Counted from the stretch's first letter, positions 20,633 to 31,901 are shown. The stretch is 64,000 nucleotides of DNA from Agriotes lineatus (GCA_940337035.1 OW679202.1:20599224-20663223), one strand, 5' to 3'. The notes: a model not told the origin generated them from the letters alone. Numbers and translations are program-made.

Positions 20633-21487
20633 GGGTGTCGCAATAAGAACGCAATTTTTAATTTTAAAATAAAAAGCATTTTTTTAAGAGATTGCTGATA
20701 TTTTTATTGAATTTTAAAGTAGACATATTCCGATTAATTATGGAATAAAATATCCTTCAAATGGCCCTCCCGACTCTGGACGCAGACCCTTGTTCTTTTG
20801 ATGAAATTGTATATAACGTTTTCTTAGAGTTGTGGCTCTATCTCATTGATTACGCGTTGCATATCGGCATTGAGCTCAGAAATTATTCGAGGCTTATTCG
20901 CATAGACCTGCAATTTCAAAAAAGAAGTCGCACAGCGTCAAATCGCACGATTTCGGTGGCCAACTCCGTTGGCGTTTCAGAAGACAATGTGGTCCAAAAA
21001 TCGTTTTCCTAACAAATCAATTGTTTTACGCGCAGTGTGACAGGTAGCGCCGTCCTGCTGAAACCACATGTCTTCCAGGTCCGTACTTTCGACTGGGGGC
21101 CACGAAAACTCCGTATCGCGTGTAGTGACATTCGCGGATTTTCAGCGACACTCACATTCACAGTTGCAATGTTTTCTAGAGACCGTCCGGAACGACAACG
21201 CACAGGAGTTTTACTGTTCATAATTGACCCAATTTTCTTCAATTTCTTAATCAATCTTTGACTAGTTGGCAGATTTCATGACTGAAAATTCCAACTTTGC
21301 GAACGGTTTCAGCGTAACTTTTTCCTTTCTTGTAATGGGTTGTTACGATTATAAGTAGTTGTGTAGCGCTCCATAACTAAAAATCGGAACGTCATAGTAG
21401 GTGACAGACGTCAATCTTTTAGGGTTGCAACTTTTACGGAAAACAAATGGTGTGAAATTTAAAAAGTGCAGTTTAATTGGGACACCC
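20633..21487 (-). mobile_element. Deleted mariner/Tc1-like DNA transposon (copy A)
   Basis: Short terminal inverted repeats, GGGTGTCGCAATAA at the left and TTAATTGGGACACCC at the right, bound 855 bases. On the minus strand there is an N-terminal helix-turn-helix-like region (LIKKLKKIGSIMNSK, GRSLENIATVNVSVAENPR) and then, in another frame, a catalytic-core motif DMWFQQDGATCHTAR. The middle of the transposase, including the first Asp region, and most of the C-terminus are missing or frameshifted. This is an internally deleted, non-autonomous copy. The same element with the same deletion is at 39,023-39,877, so it predates the duplication. Confidence 0.72.
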
Positions 21488-21990
21488 GTTATATACAAGG
21501 TCGTTCCTTAAGTCGACCGTGTGGCTTGTGTAGGTAGGTTGAAACATAAAACCAAACTTTAAAAATCCGGTGTGATACACTCACACAACTTTCTTTTACA
21601 GTAATCTTATAATTAGTCAAAAATTTCATTTTTAATTTTTAAGCATTTGTCAAAAATTTTCAAAAATTACAAATTCTATAAAAACGGTACAAACTAGAGC
21701 GTTAGTTGAAGAGACAAATTTTCTCTAAAATTTTAAGCTGAATTCAAAAATGTAATAATATACCGGGTGTTCTATTTAAAATAGGAGTTAATATACAAAA
21801 TAGAAGAAAAACAAGAGAAGCCCACTTTAGAAGTACTCAACTGGAAAATCACCTAGCTCACATCAATACACGTTAAACATGTAATAAAAATGTAAAGTTT
21901 GAAAAAAATCGTTGGAGCCGTTTTTGAAAAAATCTAAAAAAGCTGAAAAATCACAAGAGTAAACACCTACTTCCGGTTATGCGATTTTCT
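21488..21990. repeat. Dispersed repeat at the right end of unit A
   Basis: The stretch from AAAAATCCGGTGTGATACAC (near 21,563) to CTCACATCAATA (near 21,868) also occurs at 39,953-40,256 with few changes and at 30,326-30,612 with many more. Similarity between units A and B falls off gradually after about 21,985. The duplication breakpoint therefore lies in or beside an older interspersed repeat. Confidence 0.7.
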
Positions 21991-22886
21991 TCAAAAGCTT
22001 CCAGTCTCATCTACATACTATACAAAACTTGAAAACATGAAGATCTGTTGAAAACTCAATTTCGAATTTTTGGGGTGAATCCAATACTTCCTTTATCGTA
22101 AAAGGAAGTAAAAATATTATGAATTAATTTATCCATTTATTAATCACAAATCCACAAGAGCACATGCAAATACATGAAAATATTAGCTAGTGTTTAACAG
22201 GTGAAGAATCATCCAATTATAAAACACCCTAAATTATTATGCACAACAATTATCTTTACTTGCATGTAATATGTGCTGCTTATTTAAGGCATTGTTTAGA
22301 TTTAAATATTTAAAATGGTACCGATAAATTTCCATAGATTTACTTAAAAATTAAATTTCTTACAGGCTTTGTGTGGCCACTTCCTGTGTAAAGCTGTTCA
22401 AGACTAACATGTCGATGCACATGTATTTATCTGTTGGTTGTGCCCTTTGGGCATTACTAACTGGATGTTTAATAAACAATTATATTATTTAGTTCACAAA
22501 TCTAAACTACCGCAAATTGTTTTTGCAATCTTTGTGGAAGACGCCGATTATTATTTACCCACACAAAGGTAGTGAACTATATTAATTACTTTGTTCGTCT
22601 AAAAAACGAAGGAAGTATTGTCATCGTGAAAAAATTACCTTCCGATATTTTTCATATCTTCACGTTTCAGGGTCCTTCCTAGATGATGAAAAACATGTTT
22701 TCTCAATTCCGTTTGCTTTTCTGTTGGGCAGTGTAGCTCAAAAACTATTTATTGGGCAAAGACGATATTTTGCATACGGATTAGATAGATGTCTGTCTAC
22801 CTTGCACGAAACCGAATACACTGCCGGTCAAATATATACAAAGTGAGCAAAAAAAAAAATTATATTTTTGCATTAACTACAACTGA
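21991..22886. other. AT-rich, no gene seen
   Basis: No coding similarity or clear repeat unit is visible. It contains ACACTGCCGGTCAAATATAT near 22,818, which resembles a mariner-type terminus, but no matching right end was found. Confidence 0.4.
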
Positions 22887-23417
22887 TTTATGATAGCATG
22901 CTTAAACAAAAATTTTCAAACTCATTATTTTAAAAAAAATAAAAAAATATTTAGCTAAAGTAGACCATGACTTACGAAAAATCACTAATAAACGAATAAG
23001 AAATGCAAGACAAATTTCACTTGGCTCTGAAAATTCCTCATGACTGAACTATCACACCAAACGTACTAAAACAATTGAAAACTATGTTTTTCTGGAACAT
23101 TATGGCTATGAGTTTCATTAAACAGTTGAAAACTACAATAAAAGAGCTTTCCAACGATGTACCATATTCGCTATTTCGTTTAAAAGTAGCTTTTAAGATA
23201 ACAAAAATACGTGCAACATAATTTTTAAAACAAATTTCATAAAAAAACCTGCTTTTCAAATTTTGTTTGTAGGTTTGGTGCGACAATTTGTTTTGCATTG
23301 CTTATTCGATTGTTAGTGATTTTTCTCGTAAGTCATGGCATACTTTAGACTCTTTAGAGTATTTTTTTTTAAATAATGATTTCGAAATTTTAGTTTAAGC
23401 ATGCTATCGCTCATAAA
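22887..23417. repeat. Fold-back element with ~124-bp inverted arms
   Basis: The left arm (22,887-23,010, TTTATGATAGCATGCTTAAA...) is the approximate reverse complement of the right arm (23,295-23,417, ...GTTTAAGCATGCTATCGCTCATAAA). The shared inner words include CCATGACTTACGA and AAATCACTAA. About 284 bases separate the arms. There is no coding capacity. It fits a MITE or fold-back transposon, and the arms are mutated enough to be old. Confidence 0.7.
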
Positions 23418-23765
23418 GCATTTTAGCGCTGATTTCAAATATCTAAAAATATACGGGGTGTAAATTGATTTACGACAATGTGTAGGTTGTTTAGTAGCAT
23501 TGAAAATAAAAGAAATTTATTTTCGATATCTCTATTATTAACGAAGTTATGGGCTGTTTAGCGATTTACAAACACCCTGTATGTGAATTTTAATAATAAT
23601 AATAAATATGGCACCACCCTTGTTTGTGTCCTTAAATCTATGTCATACTGCGATTTTGCTGGTCTAACGTTGGTGACATATTTCTTATCAAGCTTTATTA
23701 TTGCTACCGTAGACAACAAACAAGTTTAATTTGAACAAAGGTGTGAGGATTTATTTAGGTTGACT
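23418..23765. other. No gene seen
   Basis: AT-rich sequence with a short (TAA)n run near 23,590, possibly the tail of an old LINE. Nothing else is supportable. Confidence 0.35.
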
Positions 23766-23773
23766 GTTTCAAG

Positions 23774-24675
23774 TAGTGATGGGCATAACCGGACAATTTT
23801 CATAACCGAATTATTTGCATTCGAATCATATTAATAACCGATTGATGATTTGAATCATCATTCGAATCAATTTTGGCTCTCGATTAGTTTCGATTAAGTC
23901 AGCCGGTTTGCCGGTTGGCGGTTCACCGTCATCTGCATCGGCATCGTAACTTGCAGATAGCCGAGGAACTCAGTTAATCGTTAATTATTATAATAATTGT
24001 ATAAATGATTTTTATTTGATTGCTAAGGAGTTTAAACCATTGAGAATAGCTATATCAATACTAATCAATAATCATAAAGAAATTATAAATATGCGAATAC
24101 AAAGTATCTATTGAATCTATTTTTAGTTCCTAAAATTCTCTAGTAGTCAACCTTCCGCGGTTCTAAGGACACACACTTAACATTTTCAACATCGAAATCC
24201 ACTTCTTGTCCCGATTGCTCCGTTATTAAAAATTATATAAATCTTTTACGATATTGGAAAATCTTATTTCGCTTTCTGTTTATCCCTTATGAGTCACAAT
24301 CAACCGCGTTTCGAAGCTAAAATTTAGGCCGTTATAAACACAGCTCGGCAAATCTCAGACTCAGCAGAACGTTATCTATAATAGGAACGGCCCCATAAAT
24401 TTAACTCGTCGTCTGGGAGTATCAAATGTCTTGATTACATCAACAAGCAGCGGCGAGCGTCACTTGGGTCAATCAAGTACATACGTAGAAAAGGTTATAT
24501 GAGTTATGATTATTTACAGAATTTTGATCACTCGCAGGTCGCTGAGACGCGGCACGAAGTACGTATCAGGTTGAGGTTATTTTTGATTCGATTACTTGGA
24601 ACGAAAACCGAGTTACACAGGTTATTTCAATAACCAGATAACAGGTTATTTTTGATTCGAATAAGCCCATCACTA
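23774..24675. mobile_element. Non-autonomous hAT-type MITE with perfect 8-bp target duplication
   Basis: The element begins TAGTGATGGGC and ends GCCCATCACTA, perfect inverted ends of the hAT type. It is flanked on both sides by the 8-bp direct repeat GTTTCAAG (23,766-23,773 and 24,676-24,683), the target size expected for hAT transposases. The 902-bp interior has no transposase. Subterminal words such as GGTTATTTTTGATTCGA recur near the right end and related TTCGAATCA words occur at the left. It would move only with an enzyme supplied elsewhere. Confidence 0.9.
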
Positions 24676-24683
24676 GTTTCAAG

Positions 24684-25400
24684 ACTGTTTTTTATTTTGA
24701 TGAACTTCAATCTGCCTGTTCCTTCGTTCCTAGAAGAGAGGCTGCGGTATATTGTGGCTACGGGTTGGGTGTGATTGTTTGGGAATTTCACGGTTGACAG
24801 GTGGTGATCGGACAGGGACAGGGGTGAATTTTGTGTGCTATATTTTGTTTTTTTTTTTGGGTCAGTGATCATACCACACGACTTGCCTACTTTTGTTGCC
24901 CCGGGGCCTAAATTTTTATTGACTGGGGCTTTCGACAAGCAATGCGATACTCTCACTAACACGTTTTGGCAATTTGCCTTTGAATAATATATACCGTGTA
25001 CATGATAAATTAACTCGCGAGATGATAGTAGAGTACCCCCTATACAGAATTTTGTCGTAACATGACATCTGGCACTGGTTTGAAGCCACACTATTTTTTT
25101 TTCGTTTTGAAGGTATGCAGTTATTAATACAAAGTTTTATTATTTAGGTTTTTAAGTTCCAAGAGAAGAAGAAAAATGATTTACAATACTACAAGAATGG
25201 AGAACAAAAGGATTCATAGTGATATAGAGAAAATTTAATTATATTATGCGAGATCAGGTAGGTATTTAAGATAATAAAAACTACGTTATTCATGCTTACA
25301 TTATTTTTCTGCCCTTTTATGAATGAGACTGATTCCGTTTACAAATTGCAACTGATTACAGAAAATTCAAGGTTCATACCAGAACCACCTTAACTACAAG
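24684..25400. other. No convincing gene
   Basis: A 154-codon minus-strand frame (24,627-25,091) begins with GTG, shows no recognised domain and runs into the hAT terminus. It is not supported as a gene. The rest is AT-rich. Confidence 0.4.
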
Positions 25401-25444
25401 CCGTAGCATAGGTACACTGGGGGCCGAAAACCATTCAAGCATTT

Positions 25445-27105
25445 ATGGTTCATTCAATATTTAGTTCATTTAAGGAAGTTGTGGCACTTTTTCCTGTAGT
25501 AAATTTGACAGGGGAATATCTTGCAGAACTGACTAAGAATGTTTTAAGTTTGATTCACAGTAGCGGACTAACAGTAATTTGCATAATGTCTGATGGTAAC
25601 CGAGTTAACGTAAATATGTTCGAATTATTATACAAATATTTCAGTCCAGGCGGTGCTAATGATGGTAACTATTTCAAAGTTACTAACCCATACGTTCCAA
25701 ATATACCAATTTTTTTATGTATGATGTTTTTAAAAATATAAGAAATAACTGGTTGAATCAAAAAGATGGGGATAAAACATTTATAGGTATTTCCTTCTTT
25801 TGACAATATTGATGATTGTGATTTACAGAAAGCTTACTTCAGTGATCTCCGTAACCTTTACGGAAAACATAGTAAGGCTACTAAATTAATTGCGACTGCT
25901 CCTAAATTAAATTACAAAACTGTATATCCAAATAAATTTGAGAAGCAAAAGGTTAACCTAGTAGAAAATGTTTTTCATGAAACAACAATTGCATCTTTAC
26001 AAAGTAGCAGTCTAGATAAAAATAGTACAGTTACATTTTTAAAAATTATAAATAAATGGTGGAGAATTATTAATATAAAAAGTAAAATAAAGGGATTATG
26101 GATGATCCACGGTTTGAGTTTCTAAACAAGTTTGTGGTCTGGTTGGAAAAATGGAAAACCCTGGGGAGTAACAGCTAACAGCCTAACATTAGATACTTTT
26201 AAAGCCATAATTCAGAGCACCCGGGTATTAATCGAAGTATTACAATTTCTCCTTGTTGCAGTAAAAGCAAGTTATGTTCTGACAGGCAAATTTCAATCTG
26301 ATTGTATAAAACGCCGGTTCGGTAGATATCGCCAACTTTCTGGTTGTAGCTATAAAGTGTCTGTACAGATGGTTATGGAGTCAGAAAAAAAATACGCTTA
26401 AAGAGTGTTTTTGGTTTACATTCTTCATGGTATGGCAAAGTATTATTCAATCCAGATTTGCTTGTTAATACGAACTCGGATATGGATTATAGTAAGTGTG
26501 GGCTCGATATTGATATAAAAATGTTCAGTGATATTACTTCTATAAACATTTCGAACAACTTTGATTTGTCAGCAATAATATCTTTTGCGGGTTATACTGC
26601 TAGAAAAGCATTAAAACAAGTAGATTGTAGTATGTGCCTAGCTTCCTTTCTGATGACACTGAAATAAATGATAGCTACTTTAACAATCTACAAAGGGGTG
26701 GTTTTGTGATTCCATCTGAATTAGTTATGAATTTAGCTCTTGGTGGTATTAAATATATTTTTCTGCTTAATTAGCTCTAAATATGAAGATTTATTTATTT
26801 GATGTGGTGAAAATCATAAACTACTGTTAGATATTCTAGTGACAAGATTTGCTGAAGGAGATGATTATGCACAAATTTGGTTTTTAAAAAAGTCATGTAC
26901 ACATCAATCGTTTCCTTTATTTAAAAAACGTATTTCGATTTTTTCTAATATGATCCTAAACAACTACACCATATAAAGAAAAAGTCTAAAAGATGCACAT
27001 TCTAATGTCAATTAAAAACCCAATTCAAAACCTACAGGGGCAAAGGTAAAGAAATATCTGAATAAATCTGATTCTAAAAAGAATAGAAAGCTATCTACAT
27101 ATCAA
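25445..27105 (+). pseudogene. P-element/THAP9-like transposase, decayed
   Basis: Pieces in all three frames follow the order of P-element transposases. The RNase H-like part is VHSIFSSFKEVVALFPVVNL and LTVICIMSDGNRVNVNMF (25,445-25,700). After a frameshift come NIRNNWLNQKDGDKTF, AYFSDLRNLYGKHSKATKL and WWRIINIKSK. A later frame (26,132-26,401) holds LTGKFQSDCIKRRFGRYRQL and VSVQMVMESEKK, a hallmark C-terminal block of this family. The N-terminal THAP zinc finger was not found. Many stops and indels make it a clear pseudogene. P elements cut and paste DNA in insect germ lines. Confidence 0.78.
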
Positions 27106-28600
27106 TAGTTTAATATTTATGTATTAATTTCTGTTTTCCTAACAATTAATTGGCAATGTAATAGCATTAGTGTATTATTTCTTTTTATTGTACCCTATAC
27201 CTATAATTGTTAAAATACATATATATATATAAACTTACTTGTTCATATATTTTACTTACTGATTTTATAGAAATTATTCGTTTCTCTCACATTTAACAAG
27301 TACGAGTTTGAATTCGCGCCATTTTCTAGGCCCCCTAATAGCGCGAAGTGCGACGTTGCCATTTCAATGCTCCGGCTTGTAAGTTAAGGTGGTTCTGTTC
27401 ATACACGATAAATACACCACGCATAAGTCAAGTAGGAGCCCAAAATCGTACCTGTTTGCATGTTTTAATTTTAAAACATTATGGTGAAATAAAAATTATA
27501 TCATTACTTGGTTGTAGTAAATATTGCATTAATTTAAATGTTTAATTAATTTTATGCATTTTTAACAAAAAAGAGAGCTTAAATAATAAATAGTTATGCG
27601 TACCATTTAAGTGCAACTATTATGTATCGTTTAATAAAGATCAACTATATCACTACATTTTTGTTTACCTGACGTTTATTTATTTATTATAAACAGTACT
27701 TTTGACAGTTGTTTAAGAAATAGCACACGGTAAAGCGTATTGGAAGATTGTAGGAAATAAGAACCTTTGTTCTTGTTTCAAAATTGTAAATTTTAATTAA
27801 ATACTGTTAAATTGTAACTGATGAAGCCATCAAAAGTGGCGAAACGTCTTAAATAATTTATTAATATATGTTACGACAAAACTACTTTTATTTAATTTAT
27901 TTAAAAACGGTCATGCTTTAATTAAAATTTTAATATATTCGTTTCAGCTAAAATCTCCTAAAAAACTTTTCTTTAAATTATTGAAATGCCAAATTTTTGC
28001 TATTAACTATAACGAGAGTTTGTTGAGCTGGTTGCACTACCAATACTAAACAAAGGCAATTTTATTAGCCAGAAAGTACCTTGAACGATTGTAGAAGGTG
28101 AAGGTCGACCCAGTGCTGTTTGTTGGAAATTTTGTGATTTACAATAGAATATCGAGGAATAAACATAAATAGTAGCACAGATAGAGAAGTGAGAAGTCCA
28201 AAATGCAGATTAAAAGTGGGTAAGCCTACAATTAATTTAATAAGGAAAAAAATACATAATATTTAAAATTACAAATAACGTTAAAATAACAATATTAGAG
28301 ATGACAGCTGAAATAAATTATAAATTTATATTAGCGACATTTATTTTTCGGGGGCTAAGTGAGGTTAGCGCTTGTCTGTGTTCTTAATTAAACTAAGTAA
28401 GTTGAGAACAGGTAACTGGGCTGACGACGCCAAGTGGGTGGGCAAACAAAGTAATAGTAAAGCTAACTAAGTTGCCTAACTAATCGAAACCAACCAATAA
28501 GATGCAGGAAATATTGAACAATTGAAAAGAGATAACCTGAAAAGAGATAACCAACAACTTCCAAAATAAAAATAGATCAGCAGGAAAAAGAACATAATAA
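27106..28600. other. No gene seen apart from a hammerhead-like motif
   Basis: AT-rich sequence with no recognisable coding frame. The only structured item is the ribozyme-like motif at 27,818-27,848. Confidence 0.4.
27818..27848 (+). ncRNA. Hammerhead-ribozyme-like motif
   Basis: CTGATGA is followed by a stem GCCA...TGGC closing a TCAAAAG loop, then GAAAC and GTC, which is the order of the hammerhead core. One extra A lies between CTGATGA and the stem, so activity is doubtful. Such motifs are known in Penelope-like elements and other retroelements. No Penelope coding sequence was seen beside this copy. Confidence 0.35.
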
Positions 28601-28603
28601 TGC

Positions 28604-30320
28604 ATGAACTTGAAGAAACACCAGAAGAAAACAACCTATACACTCAAAGAGAAAGTGAGACTGGCCTTAAGGGACATGGATATACCAATAATAATGAAGA
28701 AGAAACTGTGGGAGATAAGAAGAGTTGGTAAGCAACAGGCTGGAATAAAAACCCGGCCAATTTGGACAATAGTAATGGCACTGGGAAGATATAGAATAAA
28801 CATAGTGGCGTTACAAGAACCAAGATGGAAAGGACATGGTAAGATACACAATAGGAAATAGGTACACATTACTGTACTGAGGAAGTGACAAACAAAGACT
28901 AAACGACTGCGTGCAGCACTAATCACAAACACTCAGACAGGCATATAATAACATGGAAATCAACGGATCAGAAAACGCCAACACAAATAGATGATGTACT
29001 AGTTAACAAGAGAAAACAATCAACAGTAAATGACGTGCGTACTTACATATGAGCATGTGCTGACACTGATTAGTTTATGATAACAGCAACATTAATACAA
29101 AAAGTAAAAAACAGAACAGGAACAAAAATATAAGATGTAAATGGTATGTGGAAAAATTAAATAATGGAAACACACAAAACAAATACGCTGAAAAATAAAA
29201 AAAAACAAAAGGATATAATATAAATGAAAACGACATAGAAACTCAATGGGAAAGAATAAAAGTTCGTACAAATAGTGTAGCGAAAGCCCAAATCGGAGAC
29301 CGAGCTCTGTAGATTAGTAGTTACGACGTCTACTTAGCATTCGGGAGGTCGTGGGTTCGATTCCCGCAACCGTCTGCTCTGTTTCAGGATTTTAGGTGGT
29401 TTTCCTGAGAACAGGGCGAATGCCGGGGCAGTACTTCTCCACCTTTCCTGACTTCTCTTGAATTCTCCACTCCTCCTTTTTCTCACCCATCCTATAATTC
29501 CCGTTCTTGGCTGAAGAGGAACGCAAAGTCCCTATAGCAGCCAGTGCCCAGCTGGAGGATTGAAATGACCCTGAACCCTTCTTTTCCTTTCCAAATCGGA
29601 AGGACGTATGACGATAAATGTAAAGAAATAGCCTAGCAAAAAAAAACAGAAGCAAGATTAAGATGGATTAGATTAAATAGAGAAGAAGATAGAATTGAGT
29701 ATGAAAGGTTAAGAAAGGAATCAAAAAGAATCAACTGCAAAACAGAAAGATTGGATGGAAAGTAAAATAAAACAAATTGAAGATAAGAATACAAAAAAAA
29801 ACTATTACAAAAGGATCAATGAACAAAACAAAGTATACAAAGGAAAGACTGGAATCAAGGATTGGGAAACTGGCTGAAAATGTCATTCAGTATATGGAGA
29901 CGTGGAAAAAATACTTTAAGGGATTATTGACAGACACAGAGATATTCGAGACTGAAATACCAGAGCAAAATATGATAGTGAAGCACCATCGAAAGAAGAT
30001 GTAAAAGAAATTATTATTAAAAGCTATAATGGTAAAGCTCCAAGGAAGGACGGCATAATGCAGAGTTTCTGAAGTATGGTGGGAAAGAATTGCATGAAAA
30101 ATTGTGCATACGTATTGATAAAAAATATGGAGAAAAAAGATATCTATAGAATGGGAATCTGGAAAAATAATTACAATACACAAAAATCAAATATCACATA
30201 AAAAAATAATGATGTCACTAATACAAAACAGATTAATGGATACGACAAGAAGGCCAATACCTATGTGGCTTTACTAAAGGAAGGTCAACGTCGGACGCGA
30301 TTCACATAGTAAAACAGAAA
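28604..30320 (+). pseudogene. Decayed LINE endonuclease/RT remnants split by a SINE
   Basis: Short collinear fragments remain: an endonuclease piece (LGRYRINIVALQEPRWKGHG near 28,780), a linker piece (QWERIKVRTNSVAKAQIGD near 29,255), a continuation after the SINE (EARLRWIRLNREEDRIEYER near 29,650), the region before the RT (VIQYMETWKKYFKGLLTD near 29,890) and an RT fingers motif (GFTKGRSTSDAIHIVK near 30,280). The order fits an RTE-like ORF2. Stops and indels are dense, and the palm with its YADD box is missing. It ends against the dispersed repeat at 30,326. Confidence 0.65.
29296..29650 (+). mobile_element. tRNA-derived SINE inside the decayed LINE
   Basis: A tRNA-like head has an A box around TAGATTAGTAGTTACGACG and a perfect B box, GTGGGTTCGATTCCCGC. 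It is followed by a ~250-bp non-tRNA body and an A-rich end (GCAAAAAAAAACAG). It interrupts the LINE coding order. The flanks share only a weak TAGTGTAGC/TAGCCTAGC similarity, so the target duplication is uncertain. Confidence 0.65.
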
Positions 30321-30325
30321 AATCT

Positions 30326-30612
30326 GGTGTGATACACGCACACAACTTCCTGTGATTTTATAATTAGACAAAAATTAGATTTTTAATTTTTAAGCATTTG
30401 TCAAAATTTTTCAAAAATTACAAATTCTACAGAAATCGTACAAAATAGAGCGTTAGTCTAAGAGACAAATTTTCTCTAAAATTTTAAGCTGAATTCAAAA
30501 ATGTAATAATATACCGAATGTTCTATTTAAAATAGGAGTTAATACAAAAAAAACAAAATAAACCCATTTTAGAAGTATTGAACTAGAAAATTACCTATCT
30601 CACATCAATAAA
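30326..30612. repeat. Diverged third copy of the unit A/B right-end repeat
   Basis: It matches 21,563-21,868 and 39,953-40,256 from TGGTGTGATACAC to CTCACATCAATA with many substitutions, much more than those two differ from each other. It stops abruptly at the gypsy pol fragment. Confidence 0.75.
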
Positions 30613-30616
30613 TATT

Positions 30617-30766
30617 TTAACGCCAAATTGGCTCCAAAATTTGTAGGGCCGTTCTATGTTAGTCGACAAGTTTCGCTTGCCACCTACGAGTTGTCCGACG
30701 AGACCGTTGCCCCAAAAGGCACGTGGCACGTGAAAGACCTTAAACCCAACCCCACGGACGCTTAGC
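30617..30766 (+). pseudogene. C-terminal end of gypsy pol (integrase tail)
   Basis: The frame contains LAPKFVGPFYVSRQVS and ends in TWHVKDLKPNPTDA before a TAG at 30,764-30,766. The K-F-x-G-P-F and W-H-V-K-D-L-K-P words are typical of the C-terminal tail of Ty3/gypsy integrases, which help target DNA binding. Only about 49 codons are left; the rest of gag-pol is missing. Confidence 0.75.
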
Positions 30767-30789
30767 CTGCTAGCGCCCGTTTTCCTTTA

Positions 30790-30807
30790 CCCCCCCCCCC
30801 CCCCCCT
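30790..30807 (+). repeat. Homopolymer of 18 C
   Basis: An uninterrupted run of 18 C lies 23 bases after the pol stop. It is unusual in this AT-rich sequence and may be of uncertain length in the assembly. Confidence 0.9.
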
Positions 30808-30993
30808 AAGGCCTCTGATGGCCTTACCTTCGGCTTCGAGCCGTACCTTCGGTAGTTCCTAACTCTTCTGCGAGCCTTTTTGCTGTGGGAACCCCACAAT
30901 GCGCCGATACCGTGACGCGCAACGTGCCCTCTTTATGTGGCTCGTGGGACAGGTCATGAGGGACACCTCTCTTACCCCCACCAAACTTTTTCT

Positions 30994-31150
30994 CCCTGTG
31001 TTCTATTGGAACGGTTGGTCGGAAGTGCCCACAGGTGTAAGACCCATTTTACCCGATTTTGTGACGAATTTTTCCCTGTGTTCTATTGGAATGGTTGGTT
31101 GGAAGTGTGCATGGGAGTAAGACATTTTTATTCACCCGATTTTGACGAGC
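30994..31150 (+). repeat. 80-bp tandem duplication in the gypsy 3' region
   Basis: CCCTGTGTTCTATTGGAA starts at 30,994 and again at 31,074, followed in both by GGTTGGT, GGAAGTG, GTAAGAC and ACCCGATTTTG. The second copy has substitutions, so the duplication is not the most recent event. Confidence 0.85.
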
Positions 31151-31331
31151 TCTTGTTGCGCATTTTTAGCGGTTTTTGCGTAAAACCCCAAACCCTTCTT
31201 CTCTATATGTTCTATCTTTACCTTCCTTTTTCCCTTATCACTACTATCTACCGTGTCCCGGCGACAACTACCCAACCCCTTTGTTTTCTTTCCTTTTCCA
31301 CCTTCCAAAACCGCACTGTTAGGCGACCGTC

Positions 31332-31667
31332 ATGGACCCGGTGTTAAGGTCCAGTCGGCGTTTCGTGGCCGTCGCCGCAGCGCATGCCACACCCGTTTCG
31401 GGTCTGGTCGGTTACCCTTTTTTTTTGTTGTTTTGGTGGTCGTTTATCGACTTGGTTTTGTTAACCGTTGTTGTGGCACTCCTATTTTGGGAGGGGCAGT
31501 CGAGCCGGATCGGCAAGACTGTCCTTAGTCTGCCTAGCTTTTGCCCGTTTGGTTCACCGAGGGAGCCAGACACGAATCGTTTTGTGGACCCCTGGCGGAG
31601 TACCACTCCTTTGGGACAGCTAGTTTCTTTGTCGCCCGTCTTTCGTGGTCCGGGGAGTGAGTGCTAG
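31332..31667 (+). CDS. Possible small membrane-protein ORF in the gypsy 3' region
   Basis: An ATG-started frame of 111 codons has a strongly hydrophobic stretch (VGYPFFLLFWWSFIDLVLL, then VVVALLFW), enough for one or two membrane spans. It lies between pol and the 3' LTR, where some gypsy elements carry an extra gene. I see no envelope-type signal peptide, Cys pattern or cleavage site, and overlapping frames are also open in this less AT-rich DNA. It may be chance. Confidence 0.25.
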   Translation: MDPVLRSSRRFVAVAAAHATPVSGLVGYPFFLLFWWSFIDLVLLTVVVALLFWEGQSSRIGKTVLSLPSFCPFGSPREPDTNRFVDPWRSTTPLGQLVSLSPVFRGPGSEC

Positions 31668-31901
31668 CCATCAGCGAACCGCCAGATCCTACCCAAATTT
31701 CCGTATTTTTACTGGCGTATCCAGGCTTTCTTCTTCTTCTTCTTTCTTCCCACCTTTGTACCTTATCTGGTGGCCAGTGTGCATAATCCCTTTGGGGGTA
31801 CAGCTATCGTATGAGTGTTTTCGGTCGTTTGAGTTCTCGTGGCGCAGCAGCCAAAATGTCTCGTTGTTTTGTAAGAGACTTCGGGGAACTCTCTTTCACG
31901 T

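Larger units (their letters stand above)
3673..21990 (+). repeat. Segmental duplication unit A
   Basis: This unit matches 31,910-40,380 in the same orientation over the gypsy LTR, accessory-gene 3' part, AT-rich tandem tract, tRNA-like head, palindromic block and mariner remnant. Removing LINE-1, LINE-2 and LINE-3 (about 2.6, 4.0 and 3.2 kb) from unit A leaves about 8.5 kb, the length of unit B. The copies differ by scattered single bases and small indels. Confidence 0.93.

Noticed and set aside
20761..21261. Plus-strand frames over the mariner remnant (also 39,151-39,651)
   Set aside because: They are antisense shadows of the minus-strand transposase fragments.
24627..25091. 154-codon minus-strand frame
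   Set aside because: No ATG at the start, no recognised domain, and it overlaps the terminus of the hAT MITE.
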